Below are positions 15,722 to 23,335 of a stretch of DNA of 64,000 nt, piece by piece (position 1 is the stretch's first letter; each line of letters starts with the position of its first letter). This DNA is from Bizionia sp. M204 (GTDB lineage: Bacteria; Bacteroidota; Bacteroidia; Flavobacteriales; Flavobacteriaceae): NCBI RefSeq assembly GCF_023205095.1, contig NZ_CP046242.1:2469001-2533000 (forward strand). Reading direction: 5' to 3'. The notes beneath the pieces were generated by a model, which was not told the DNA's origin, ran no database searches, and saw only the letters and a program-made list of their open reading frames with translations. A program made the translations under genes and the position numbers.

Positions 15722-16314
15722 GCTAAATAACCATAAATTGCTAATACTGTAAAACCTAAATACTGTAAACTTGTAAAGGTAAATCCTTTGTAAAAATATA
15801 AGGGGACTGAAATAAGATCACCTACAATCCAGAAAATCCAATTTTCAACTTTTCGTTTTGCCATGAGATACATTCCGGCAAAAAATATGGCAGTTGTAAG
15901 AATATCAACATACGACACCCAACTACTCCATTTATTAAAAATTTGATAAATAACAGCAACACAAATTACCGCTGCAACGGCAATTCCAATTGAAGTCTGT
16001 TTATCCCTTTTATTCCATGATGTAATTGGTGTTTCATGCGTATCATCTATTTTACGTGTCCAAATATACCAACCATAAATACTCATTATAAAATAGTAGG
16101 CGTTAATAATCATATCGCCTAATAGTGCCCATTTAAACAATAAATATACAAAGATACTTGTGCTAATAATACCGGTTGGAAACACAAAAATATGGTTCTG
16201 TTTAGAATACCAAACGGATAGAAACCCAAAAACAATCGCAATAATCTCAAGTACAATATCTAGAGTATCATAATCGCTGTACTGACCAAACAGGTAATCA
16301 AAAATGAGGCTCAT
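15682..16314 (-). CDS. pnuT: PnuC-family vitamin permease, probably thiamine (PnuT)
   Basis: A 210-residue polytopic membrane protein with about seven helices and the PnuC-family pattern: YYFIMSIYGWYIWTRK in the middle, then NWIFWIVGDLISVPLYFYKG and YLGFTVLAIYGYLAW. PnuC proteins carry nicotinamide riboside, whereas PnuT members in Bacteroidota carry thiamine by facilitated diffusion. Linkage to a YkoF-like binding protein (17-base overlap) and proximity to a TPP-riboswitch receptor favour thiamine. The NadR-like kinase downstream keeps nicotinamide riboside as the main alternative. The large overlap with the kinase gene indicates translational coupling. Confidence 0.8.
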   Translation of the reverse strand: MSLIFDYLFGQYSDYDTLDIVLEIIAIVFGFLSVWYSKQNHIFVFPTGIISTSIFVYLLFKWALLGDMIINAYYFIMSIYGWYIWTRKIDDTHETPITSWNKRDKQTSIGIAVAAVICVAVIYQIFNKWSSWVSYVDILTTAIFFAGMYLMAKRKVENWIFWIVGDLISVPLYFYKGFTFTSLQYLGFTVLAIYGYLAWKKHLNKTRVIA

Positions 16315-16558
16315 AATCTTGTCTATCTGATTTGACTATTTTCATGTGTAGCAAACCGCGTTCAATTAATTCAAAAGCTTCTTTTATTTCAACGGTTAAA
16401 AGTTTCATAACCGCATCATAATCGCCATAAACCTGCGTGCTTAATGGGTTTTCAAGGACTTTTAAATGAGATGCTCGTAATTTTTTTATAAAATGAATGA
16501 TGGCTGGTTCATAGTCATCATGCAACGGTGTTAAGGTTAATTCTACGGATATTTTCAT
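16298..16558 (-). CDS. YkoF/MTH1187-like thiamine-binding protein
   Basis: An 86-residue protein, MKISVELTLTPLHDDYEPAIIHFIKKL-type at its start, with a single ferredoxin-like alpha-beta unit of the thiamine/hydroxymethylpyrimidine-binding YkoF family (MTH1187/YkoF superfamily). Characterised relatives bind thiamine or HMP. Single-domain versions like this one dimerise or tetramerise. No signal peptide is seen, so it is cytoplasmic. It is the first gene of the operon leading to pnuT, the kinase, DUF4301 and arfB, and is the strongest local sign that the operon handles thiamine. Confidence 0.75.
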   Translation of the reverse strand: MKISVELTLTPLHDDYEPAIIHFIKKLRASHLKVLENPLSTQVYGDYDAVMKLLTVEIKEAFELIERGLLHMKIVKSDRQDYEPHF

Positions 16559-16567
16559 GTTTATTTG

Positions 16568-16579
16568 CCGCGAAAGCGG
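16568..16579 (-). repeat. Short GC hairpin before the YkoF-like gene
   Basis: The strand-symmetric arms CCGC and GCGG flank a 4-base loop (GAAA on plus, TTTC on minus). The stem is GC-only in AT-rich surroundings and lies nine bases before the ATG at 16558, in the leader of the YkoF-like gene. It could affect translation initiation. Confidence 0.35.
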
Positions 16580-16641
16580 TAATCTTTTTAATGTTTGTAC
16601 TTATTTTAAATTTAAAACCTTACAACCCGCTTGAGGCAACA

Positions 16642-17370
16642 TTAACAATCTTGAAGTTCTTCAAAAAAAGACTCATCATCTTCAAAAGCCGTTCCTATAA
16701 CTACTAAATCGGCTCCAGCTTGGTAGGCTTGTTTTAATTGTTTTAAATTTCGAATTCCGCCGCCCACAATTAAGGGAATGCTAATATTGGTTTTTACTTT
16801 TTCAATTATCTTCTTGGATACCGGTTGCAATGCACCACTCCCAGCTTCCAAATATATAAGTTTCATTCCAAGTAATTCGCCAGCTGTGGCTGTATCTGCT
16901 ATTAATTGGATGTTATTATTTTGTAATGGTGCTGTATTGGTTACACGTTGTACGGCTGTTTGTTTGCCATTTTCAATTAAGATATAACCGGTTGAAATAA
17001 TTTCTAAATTTGAATTTTTCAATTTCGAAATGGCTTGAACATGCTTACCAATTAAATAGTCTGGATTTCTACCTGAAATCAGTGATAAAAATAAGAGTGC
17101 ATCGGCTTGATTTGTTATTTGTCCTACATCACCAGGGAATAATAAAAGAGGTAATTGGGTGTGTTTTTTAATTTCTATTACCAAAGCTTCTGTTAATTGC
17201 GCTGCAACCACACTTCCACCAACAAAAATATGTGTGGCTCGAGACGCATTTACCTTTTCTATAAATTTAGCAACGGTATTTAAATCCATTTTATCAGGAT
17301 CGATTAAAACGGCTAATAATTTTTCACCTTTAGATGTAGCTTGTAAAATGTGATTATAAATAGTCTTCAT
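16642..17370 (-). CDS. Geranylgeranylglyceryl phosphate synthase family protein
   Basis: A 242-residue TIM-barrel enzyme of the PcrB/GGGPS family, which joins a polyprenyl diphosphate to glycerol 1-phosphate in an ether bond. Motifs include VLIDPDK (about 22-28), THIFVGGS (46-53), IYLEAGSG (170-177) and LIVGGGIR near 200, forming the phosphate- and G1P-binding sites. The enzyme makes the core ether lipid in archaea; Bacteroidota carry their own branch, with GGPP-using activity shown for some members. It overlaps the PPTase gene by one base, so expression is coupled. The cellular product here is unknown. Confidence 0.9.
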   Translation of the reverse strand: MKTIYNHILQATSKGEKLLAVLIDPDKMDLNTVAKFIEKVNASRATHIFVGGSVVAAQLTEALVIEIKKHTQLPLLLFPGDVGQITNQADALLFLSLISGRNPDYLIGKHVQAISKLKNSNLEIISTGYILIENGKQTAVQRVTNTAPLQNNNIQLIADTATAGELLGMKLIYLEAGSGALQPVSKKIIEKVKTNISIPLIVGGGIRNLKQLKQAYQAGADLVVIGTAFEDDESFFEELQDC

Positions 17371-18002
17371 TACTTAATTGGTAAGGCAAAAGCACAGGTA
17401 AAACCTTCAAATTCTAAAAAAGTAGTATCGAAACTATGTTTACTGTTATCATAATCTATCCAAGCGCGTGTTTCGGAATCTAATATTTCAAAAGGAATTA
17501 CCAGTGTATGCTGTAAAAAACTCAACCCAGGAGTAGCAAACAATTTATAAAGGGATTCTTTAATACACCAAATAACGGTTAGTTTCCGAATATAATCCTC
17601 GGCATCTTTTTGCAAATATTGACTTTCATAATCCATAAATTTATGCGCAATAACACCAATTTTGTCTCGTTGTTTTTCAATATCAATGCCTACTAAATGA
17701 TCACTAACCACCACTCCAGAAAATGTAAAGGAATGCGTAATAGAAATATATTTCCCGTCCTTTAAATGCGGCTTACCATTTTCATCGTAATACAAATCGG
17801 TATCGGTATAACCAAATTCGGCAAGCAAATGTCTAACACTTAAAAAACCACGTTGGTGCAGCTCACTTTTCATACTTAAAACGCGGCTTAAACTTTCGGG
17901 TTTTAAGGTAATTGGCTGAATTAAATCGTCATAAGATTCTTCTATCTTCCAGATTTTAACAGTAGTTTGTGAGTTGGGAATAAGGGTTTTATAAAGCGGC
18001 AT
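17370..18002 (-). CDS. 4'-phosphopantetheinyl transferase superfamily protein
   Basis: A 210-residue Sfp/AcpT-type enzyme that moves phosphopantetheine from CoA to a carrier protein serine. The metal and catalytic motifs are visible: VGIDIEKQRDK near residues 100-110 (Asp and Glu ligands) and WCIKESLYKLFATPG near 145-159 (W-x-x-KE-x-x-YK). An upstream ITHSFTF matches the conserved SxTHS region. The length fits the shorter group of the Sfp-type family. No polyketide or peptide synthetase gene is in the window, so fatty-acid acyl carrier protein or a distant pathway is the likely target. Confidence 0.9.
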   Translation of the reverse strand: MPLYKTLIPNSQTTVKIWKIEESYDDLIQPITLKPESLSRVLSMKSELHQRGFLSVRHLLAEFGYTDTDLYYDENGKPHLKDGKYISITHSFTFSGVVVSDHLVGIDIEKQRDKIGVIAHKFMDYESQYLQKDAEDYIRKLTVIWCIKESLYKLFATPGLSFLQHTLVIPFEILDSETRAWIDYDNSKHSFDTTFLEFEGFTCAFALPIK

Positions 18003-18025
18003 TTAATATTCTAAAAGTTATTAGT

Positions 18026-18054
18026 TATCTTTGCACTGCCTAAAGCAGCTTTAG
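18026..18054 (+). promoter_or_regulatory. ahcY promoter with adjacent palindrome
   Basis: TATCTTTG at 18026-18033 is a perfect -7 element. Seven bases on, CTAAAG-CAG-CTTTAG (18040-18054) forms a perfect inverted repeat at or just after the expected start site. The position suits an operator or a 5'-end RNA hairpin. The leader to the ahcY ATG is about 95 bases and shows no SAH or SAM riboswitch that I recognise. Confidence 0.5.
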
Positions 18055-18135
18055 TAAATGTGACAAGCGAATTTAACTATTTTAAGTCCTTTTGCCAAAG
18101 TTGTTAGGCTATAAAAACATTAAGAAAAAAATACT

Positions 18136-19452
18136 ATGACTACAAAAACAGTTGCTTACGTACCAAATAAGGTAAAAGATATGTCGCTTGCGGCTTGGGG
18201 AAGAAAAGAGATGGATTTAGCTGAAGCAGAAATGCCAGGATTAATGAGTCTACGTGAAGAATACAAAAATGAACAACCACTTAAAGGTGCACGTATTGCA
18301 GGTTGTCTGCACATGACGATCCAAACAGCAGTTTTAATAGAAACATTACAAGCTTTAGGCGCTGAAGTTACATGGAGTTCATGTAATATTTTCTCTACCC
18401 AAGATCAGGCAGCAGCAGCTATTGCGGCAGCAGGAACGGCTGTTTACGCCTGGAAAGATATGACCGAAGAAGAATTTGATTGGTGTATTGAACAAACCTT
18501 GTTTTTTGGTGAAGACAGAAAACCACTAAATATGATTTTAGATGATGGTGGCGATTTAACTAATATGGTTTTAGACAGGTACCCAGAATTGGCTGCGGGC
18601 ATTAATGGCCTTTCAGAAGAAACAACTACAGGTGTACACCGTTTATACGAACGTGTAAAAGCTGGAACATTACCCATGCCAGCTATAAATGTAAATGATT
18701 CGGTTACAAAATCGAAATTCGATAATAAATATGGCTGTAAAGAAAGTGCTGTAGATGCTGTACGTCGTGCAACAGATATTATGTTAGCAGGAAAGCGCGT
18801 AGTGGTATGTGGTTATGGCGATGTTGGTAAAGGTACCGCTGCCTCTTTTAAAGGTGCTGGAAGTATTGTAACCGTTACAGAAATCGATCCTATTTGTGCG
18901 CTTCAAGCTGCCATGGATGGTTTTGAAGTTAAGAAATTAGAAACTGTTGTTGGAAATGCCGATATTGTTATTACCACTACAGGAAATAAAGATATTGTTC
19001 GTGGTGAACATTTTGAAGCCATGAAAGACAAAACAATAGTTTGTAACATCGGACATTTTGATAACGAAATTGATATGGCTTGGTTAAACAAAAACCACGG
19101 TCATACCAAAGATGTTATTAAGCCACAAGTTGATAAATATACCGTAAACGGAAAGGACGTTATTATTTTAGCACAAGGACGCTTGGTAAATTTAGGTTGT
19201 GCAACTGGTCATCCAAGTTTTGTAATGAGTAACTCATTTACAAACCAGACTTTAGCACAAATTGAATTGTGGACAAATAAAGATGCTTATAAAAACGAGG
19301 TATATATGCTACCAAAACATTTAGATGAGAAAGTAGCTAAATTGCACCTTGAAAAAATTGGTGTAGAGCTTACCGAACTTAAAGACGATCAAGCCAAGTA
19401 TATTGGTGTAGCTGTTGAAGGTCCTTATAAGCCAGAATACTACAGATACTAG
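18136..19452 (+). CDS. ahcY: Adenosylhomocysteinase
   Basis: AhcY splits S-adenosylhomocysteine into adenosine and homocysteine, clearing the product inhibitor of methyltransferases and feeding the methionine cycle. The 438-residue protein is full length. Substrate-binding motifs include [17 protein letters not shown] (about 54-70) and [17 protein letters not shown]. The NAD-binding Rossmann loop [13 protein letters not shown] lies near 220-232 and the C-terminus ends KPEYYRY, the conserved tail that reaches the neighbouring subunit. It stands alone with its own promoter and terminator. Confidence 0.97.
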   Translation: MTTKTVAYVPNKVKDMSLAAWGRKEMDLAEAEMPGLMSLREEYKNEQPLKGARIAGCLHMTIQTAVLIETLQALGAEVTWSSCNIFSTQDQAAAAIAAAGTAVYAWKDMTEEEFDWCIEQTLFFGEDRKPLNMILDDGGDLTNMVLDRYPELAAGINGLSEETTTGVHRLYERVKAGTLPMPAINVNDSVTKSKFDNKYGCKESAVDAVRRATDIMLAGKRVVVCGYGDVGKGTAASFKGAGSIVTVTEIDPICALQAAMDGFEVKKLETVVGNADIVITTTGNKDIVRGEHFEAMKDKTIVCNIGHFDNEIDMAWLNKNHGHTKDVIKPQVDKYTVNGKDVIILAQGRLVNLGCATGHPSFVMSNSFTNQTLAQIELWTNKDAYKNEVYMLPKHLDEKVAKLHLEKIGVELTELKDDQAKYIGVAVEGPYKPEYYRY

Positions 19453-19507
19453 AAAAAGACCGCTTGCGATTCTAGAACATAGACCGCTTCGCTTTTAGAT
19501 ATTATAT

Positions 19508-19541
19508 AAAATCCCAAGCAGTCATGTTTGGGATTTTTTTT
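19508..19541 (+). terminator. Rho-independent terminator after ahcY
   Basis: AATCCCAA and TTGGGATT arms enclose a 10-base loop and are followed by an uninterrupted T run of eight. It lies 55 bases after the ahcY stop codon. Confidence 0.85.
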
Positions 19542-19750
19542 GGGCAATTGCCACTTCGCTAAAAGCTACGTAGCACCACGCCTTCCACTGTATCTTTTTA
19601 TCGTACCTCAAAAAAGGATGCCGTTACAAATGCATAGCATTCACGATTTCTTATTTATTAAAGTAGAAATGCAAGAGTAATCCTTATCGCAAAAAGCAAC
19701 TAAACCATAGCTTTTAAATACGTAACTTCGTTTTGTAAAACACTATATCC

Positions 19751-20212
19751 ATGAGCTCAAAAAAACTATATGAATTAATAAACAAGTTAGAAAACCACAT
19801 AAATCAGCATGACGTTGCTAATCCAAAAATTTCAAAAGCAACTGTTGGCTGGCACATAGACCATAGCTGCAAAGTAATTAATCAAGTTGTTTTAACATTA
19901 CAATCATCAGATCCGGCTTTATATAAAAATGATTTCAGCTTTTTAGGAAAGCTTTTTTTTACATTAGGGTTTTTCCCGAGAGGAAAGGCAAAGGCACCAA
20001 AAAACGTTAAACCACCTGAAACTATTTCACAAAAAGACCTTATAAAACAATTGCAAGAAGCACGAACAAATATTGACATCATTCCTGATTTAGATAAAAA
20101 CGCCTTTTTTAAGCATCCGCTTTTTGGGGACGTAAACAAAAAAAGAATTTATCGATTTTTAGAATTACATACCAATCATCATGTGAAGATTATACGTGAT
20201 ATTCTAAAATAA
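19751..20212 (+). CDS. DUF1569 family protein (DinB-like helical bundle)
   Basis: A 153-residue cytoplasmic protein of the DUF1569 family. The pattern fits a DinB/YfiT-type four-helix bundle with metal-binding histidines: GWHIDHSCKVINQV (about 28-41), an internal FFKHPLFGDV (about 118-127) and a C-terminal ELHTNHHVKIIRDIL. Histidines in the first and last helices would make a divalent-metal site. Function is unknown; relatives are thiol transferases or metal-dependent hydrolases, so any enzymatic role is inference. The gene is isolated between ahcY and the L27/L21 operon. Confidence 0.75.
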   Translation: MSSKKLYELINKLENHINQHDVANPKISKATVGWHIDHSCKVINQVVLTLQSSDPALYKNDFSFLGKLFFTLGFFPRGKAKAPKNVKPPETISQKDLIKQLQEARTNIDIIPDLDKNAFFKHPLFGDVNKKRIYRFLELHTNHHVKIIRDILK

Positions 20213-20232
20213 TCCTAAATTAAATACATTGT

Positions 20233-20271
20233 TAAAAAACAAAAACCCTTTCTGTTTCCAGAAAAGGTTTT
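20233..20271 (-). terminator. Terminator of the rplU-rpmA operon
   Basis: On the minus strand AACCTTTTCTG pairs with CAGAAAGGGTT around a GAAA-type loop, followed by TTTTTGTTTTTT. It lies 25 bases after the rpmA stop codon. Confidence 0.85.
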
Positions 20272-20295
20272 ATATGTTTTAAAGAAATTGTTTAA

Positions 20296-20556
20296 TTAAG
20301 CCTCGAAAGGTTCAATAGAAACATAAGATTTGTTGTCTTTTTTCTTTGTAAATTTAACAAGTCCGTCCACTTTAGCGTGTAACGTGTGGTCTTTTCCACC
20401 ATACACATTTTCACCTGGGTGATGTGTATTACCTCTTTGTCTTACGATGATATTTCCAGCAACAGCAGCTTGTCCACCAAAAATCTTAACGCCTAAACGT
20501 TTTGATTCTGATTCTCTACCATTCTTCGAACTACCAACTCCTTTTTTATGAGCCAT
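20296..20556 (-). CDS. rpmA: Ribosomal protein bL27
   Basis: The 86-residue L27 begins [24 protein letters not shown], the exact family start with the flexible N-terminus that reaches the peptidyl transferase centre. There is no N-terminal extension requiring processing, unlike Firmicutes. [22 protein letters not shown] follows. It lies 35 bases after rplU on the same strand, the near-universal L21-L27 pairing. Confidence 0.98.
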   Translation of the reverse strand: MAHKKGVGSSKNGRESESKRLGVKIFGGQAAVAGNIIVRQRGNTHHPGENVYGGKDHTLHAKVDGLVKFTKKKDNKSYVSIEPFEA

Positions 20557-20591
20557 TGTCTTAAGGTTTTATTTTATTAATAATAACGAAA

Positions 20592-21290
20592 TTATTTCTC
20601 AATTCCGCCGTCTAATCTGTCTTGTAATTCTTTAAGTTCATCCCACTTACCTTCAGCAGCTAAAGCCGCTTGTTTTGGCCAAGTGTCAGTCACAATGTGA
20701 GCTAATCTTGAACTTGCATCTGTTAACACAGTGCTTAATGCTTCAGGTGTTGCCTTTGCAATTTTAGCAAAAGTTTCAAATCCTGCATTTACCAAAGCTT
20801 CAGCAGCTTTTGGTCCAGCACCTTCAATTTTCTTTAAATCGTCTGCTTTAGCAGTTGATTTTTTAGGAGCTGCTTTTGTAGCCTCTTCCTTTTTAGCTGG
20901 TGCAGCTTTTTCAGCTTTCACTGTTTTCTCTGCTTTAGCTGGTTTTGCTTTTTCGGTTTTTTCAGCTTTTTTGCCTCCCGACGCTGCAATGCTCTCAATT
21001 ACGATTTCCGTTAAAGATTGTCTGTGTCCGTTTTTTACACGGTAACCTTTACGTCTTTTCTTTTTGAAAACAATAACTTTATCACCTTTAAGGTGCTTTA
21101 ATACTTTTGCTCCTACTAGAGCTCCGGTTATAGCTGGGGCGCCTACAGTTATATTGTCACCATCTGCAATTAAAAGAACGTTATCGAAAGAAACTTCCTT
21201 ACCTTCTTCTGTTGCTAAACGATTAACAAAAACTCTTTGGTCTTTTTCAACTTTAAATTGATGCCCTGCTATCTCTACAATTGCGTACAT
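20592..21290 (-). CDS. rplU: Ribosomal protein bL21 with helix-hairpin-helix tail
   Basis: Residues 1-103 are a complete L21, ending GYRVKNGHRQSLTEIVIESI. The protein then continues to 232 residues. An Ala/Lys-rich low-complexity linker (about 108-150) is followed by a small helical domain starting DDLKKIEGAGPKAAEALVNAG, a helix-hairpin-helix pattern, and a tail rich in charged helices. E. coli L21 is 103 residues, so the added 129 residues more than double it. Similar tails occur in other flavobacterial L21 proteins. HhH units often bind nucleic acid, so the tail may contact rRNA or act off the ribosome; this is inference. Confidence 0.95.
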   Translation of the reverse strand: MYAIVEIAGHQFKVEKDQRVFVNRLATEEGKEVSFDNVLLIADGDNITVGAPAITGALVGAKVLKHLKGDKVIVFKKKRRKGYRVKNGHRQSLTEIVIESIAASGGKKAEKTEKAKPAKAEKTVKAEKAAPAKKEEATKAAPKKSTAKADDLKKIEGAGPKAAEALVNAGFETFAKIAKATPEALSTVLTDASSRLAHIVTDTWPKQAALAAEGKWDELKELQDRLDGGIEK

Positions 21291-21348
21291 AGCGTAACGT
21301 TTTTATTAAATTAGTTTATTAATCTGCTAACCTCACGGAAAGCGGATG

Positions 21349-21379
21349 CAAATATACTGCTAAATAATTAAACTACAAA
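21349..21379 (-). promoter_or_regulatory. Consensus promoter for rplU-rpmA
   Basis: The minus strand shows TTTG (21376-21379), exactly 19 bases, then TATATTTG (21349-21356). This is a full match to the Bacteroidota promoter TTTG-N19-TAnnTTTG and the best in the window. The predicted leader is about 52 bases. Confidence 0.85.
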
Positions 21380-21392
21380 CGTTTTGTTTAAA

Positions 21393-21836
21393 TTACGAAA
21401 TATTCCAGCTTTTTTTGAAATACTGCATCACCGTAAATGCCGAAATTACGGTTGTGGCCACACCCATTATGCCAACAACAAAGGTCATAACACCAACACT
21501 AACTGGCGCGCCAAAGTCTATAAAAGACAAAACTTGTGATACAAAATCGCTATTAATTTCGGTTATGTAAAGTAAAAAGAAAAATGTAAAAACAACAGTA
21601 GCAACAAAACCTGTTATTAAACCTGCTACAAAGCCATTAGAGTATGTGAATTTATCGCCTTGCTCCAGTTTATAATAACGAACGGTTTCAAAAATCCCGA
21701 AAGCCGTAATAACCGCATTTAAAAAACTAAAAACCGGATTTGTATGTTTATCTATTAGTGCTAGAATTAAAAAGTAAGCAATTAATACAGCACTGGTAAT
21801 AAGGCCAAACCTTACTGGTAAGATTACGTTTTTCAT
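21393..21836 (-). CDS. DUF4199 domain membrane protein
   Basis: A 147-residue integral membrane protein with four predicted helices (about 8-28, 38-55, 68-92 and 112-138). It fits the DUF4199 family, common in Bacteroidota and often annotated only as a membrane protein. The GFVAGLITGFVATVVF segment is typical. Function is unknown, and it has no partner gene. It is divergent from the M16 peptidase pair, with 175 bases between. Confidence 0.75.
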   Translation of the reverse strand: MKNVILPVRFGLITSAVLIAYFLILALIDKHTNPVFSFLNAVITAFGIFETVRYYKLEQGDKFTYSNGFVAGLITGFVATVVFTFFFLLYITEINSDFVSQVLSFIDFGAPVSVGVMTFVVGIMGVATTVISAFTVMQYFKKSWNIS

Positions 21837-21938
21837 ATATCAATATTTTTTCGGTTCTTAAATTTCGTGAAAATTTATGGCAAATAATAATTTGTTTATG
21901 TTTTTTTATCTAAGGTTATAAAAGCAATAAGTATTTCT

Positions 21939-21946
21939 TATTTTTG
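21939..21946 (+). promoter_or_regulatory. -7 promoter element for the M16 peptidase pair
   Basis: TATTTTTG is a perfect TAnnTTTG match. The predicted start near 21952 gives a leader of about 60 bases to the ATG at 22012. Confidence 0.45.
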
Positions 21947-22011
21947 AAACATTGTAACATATTGAATACATAACAGACATATTACATGTCATTTAACAAA
22001 AACAAAAACAC

Positions 22012-23334
22012 ATGAAAAAAGGATTATTAACTTTTTCTGCATGTTTGCTAGCCATTATTACTAGTGTTGCACAAGAAGTGAAATTTGAAGAATTTGATTT
22101 AGATAATGGATTACACGTTATTCTGCATCAAGACAATACCGCACCTGTAGTTTCTACTTCGGTGATGTATGACGTAGGCGGAAAAGATGGAGACAGAAGC
22201 CGTACTGGATTTGCTCACTTTTTTGAGCATTTATTATTTGAAGGCTCTGAAAATATTGGTCGTGGTGAATTCATGAAAATTATTCCAGCTAATGGTGGAA
22301 CGTTTAATGCCAATACATCACAAGACAGAACCTATTATTATGAAATATTTCCTTCTAACAAATTAGAATTGGGCCTATGGTTAGAATCTGAACGTATGCT
22401 ACACCCTGTTATTGATCAAGTTGGTGTGGACACACAAAATGAGGTTGTAAAGGAAGAAAGACGTCAAAGTTTTGACAACAGACCTTACGGACAAATTTTA
22501 AATACTATTGGCGAAAACTTATTTGTGTTACATCCATACAAAGATTCCAATATTGGCGAGATGGCCCATTTAGATGCAGCTACTCTTGAAGAGTTTATGG
22601 CGTTTTTTGATAAATATTACGTTCCTAATAATGCCGTTTTAGTTGTTGCTGGAGATATTGATATTGCCAAAACCAAAGGATTAGTAAAAGATTATTTTGG
22701 AGCCGTAAAAAAAGGTCCAGACGTTGTACGTAACTTCCCGACTGAAGCACCAATTACTAAAACTGTTAAAGCTACTACATACGACAAGAACATTCAAACA
22801 CCAGCAATTATTGCAGCGTATAGAGGCCCAGGAATGGCTACTAAAGACGCACGTGTATTGGATATGATTTCGTCATATTTAAGTGGTGGTAAGAGTTCGG
22901 TATTATATAAAAAATTAGTAGATGAGCAAAAACAAGCATTAACTGTTCAAGCCATAAACCTTCCTCAAGTTGACTATAATATTTTTGCGTTATTCGCTTT
23001 ACCATTAGGTGACCAAGTAACTATTCAAACTTTATTATCGGAAATGGATGAGGAAATTGTAAAAATTCAAAATGAATTAATTTCAGAACGCGATTATCAA
23101 AAACTTCAAAATCAGTTTGAAAATCAGTTTGTAAATTCTAACTCTAGTATTTCTGGAATTGCTAATTCATTAGCTACTTATTATTTATTATATGGTGATG
23201 TAAACTTAATTAATAATGAAATAGACATTTACCGTTCTATTACTAGAGAAGATATCCAAAACGTTGCTAAAAAGTACTTAAATCCAAACCAACGCGTAGA
23301 AATAGATTACTTACCAAAAAAAGACGATCAATAA
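22012..23334 (+). CDS. M16 family zinc peptidase, catalytic subunit
   Basis: A 440-residue exported peptidase with a signal peptide ending near ITSVAQ. The inverted zinc-binding motif HxxEH is intact: HFFEH at 69-73, with a downstream Glu in NEVVKEERRQ (about 145-154) as third ligand. The usual two M16 domains follow. M16B enzymes work as a pair, one catalytic and one non-catalytic half closing over small peptides. The next gene, one base downstream, supplies the second half. The likely place of action is the periplasm or the outer-membrane periplasmic face; the substrate is unknown. Confidence 0.93.
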   Translation: MKKGLLTFSACLLAIITSVAQEVKFEEFDLDNGLHVILHQDNTAPVVSTSVMYDVGGKDGDRSRTGFAHFFEHLLFEGSENIGRGEFMKIIPANGGTFNANTSQDRTYYYEIFPSNKLELGLWLESERMLHPVIDQVGVDTQNEVVKEERRQSFDNRPYGQILNTIGENLFVLHPYKDSNIGEMAHLDAATLEEFMAFFDKYYVPNNAVLVVAGDIDIAKTKGLVKDYFGAVKKGPDVVRNFPTEAPITKTVKATTYDKNIQTPAIIAAYRGPGMATKDARVLDMISSYLSGGKSSVLYKKLVDEQKQALTVQAINLPQVDYNIFALFALPLGDQVTIQTLLSEMDEEIVKIQNELISERDYQKLQNQFENQFVNSNSSISGIANSLATYYLLYGDVNLINNEIDIYRSITREDIQNVAKKYLNPNQRVEIDYLPKKDDQ

Positions 23335-23335
23335 G

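Noticed and set aside
15155-16314. Simple nicotinamide riboside uptake pair (pnuC-nadR)
   Set aside because: Not excluded, but set second: the kinase lacks the other NadR domains, and the operon starts with a YkoF-like thiamine-binding gene next to a TPP-controlled receptor.
19453-19500. Two similar strings with AGACCGCTT after ahcY, possible remnant of a mobile repeat
   Set aside because: Only about 10 matching bases with no terminal repeats or target duplications; too short to call an element.
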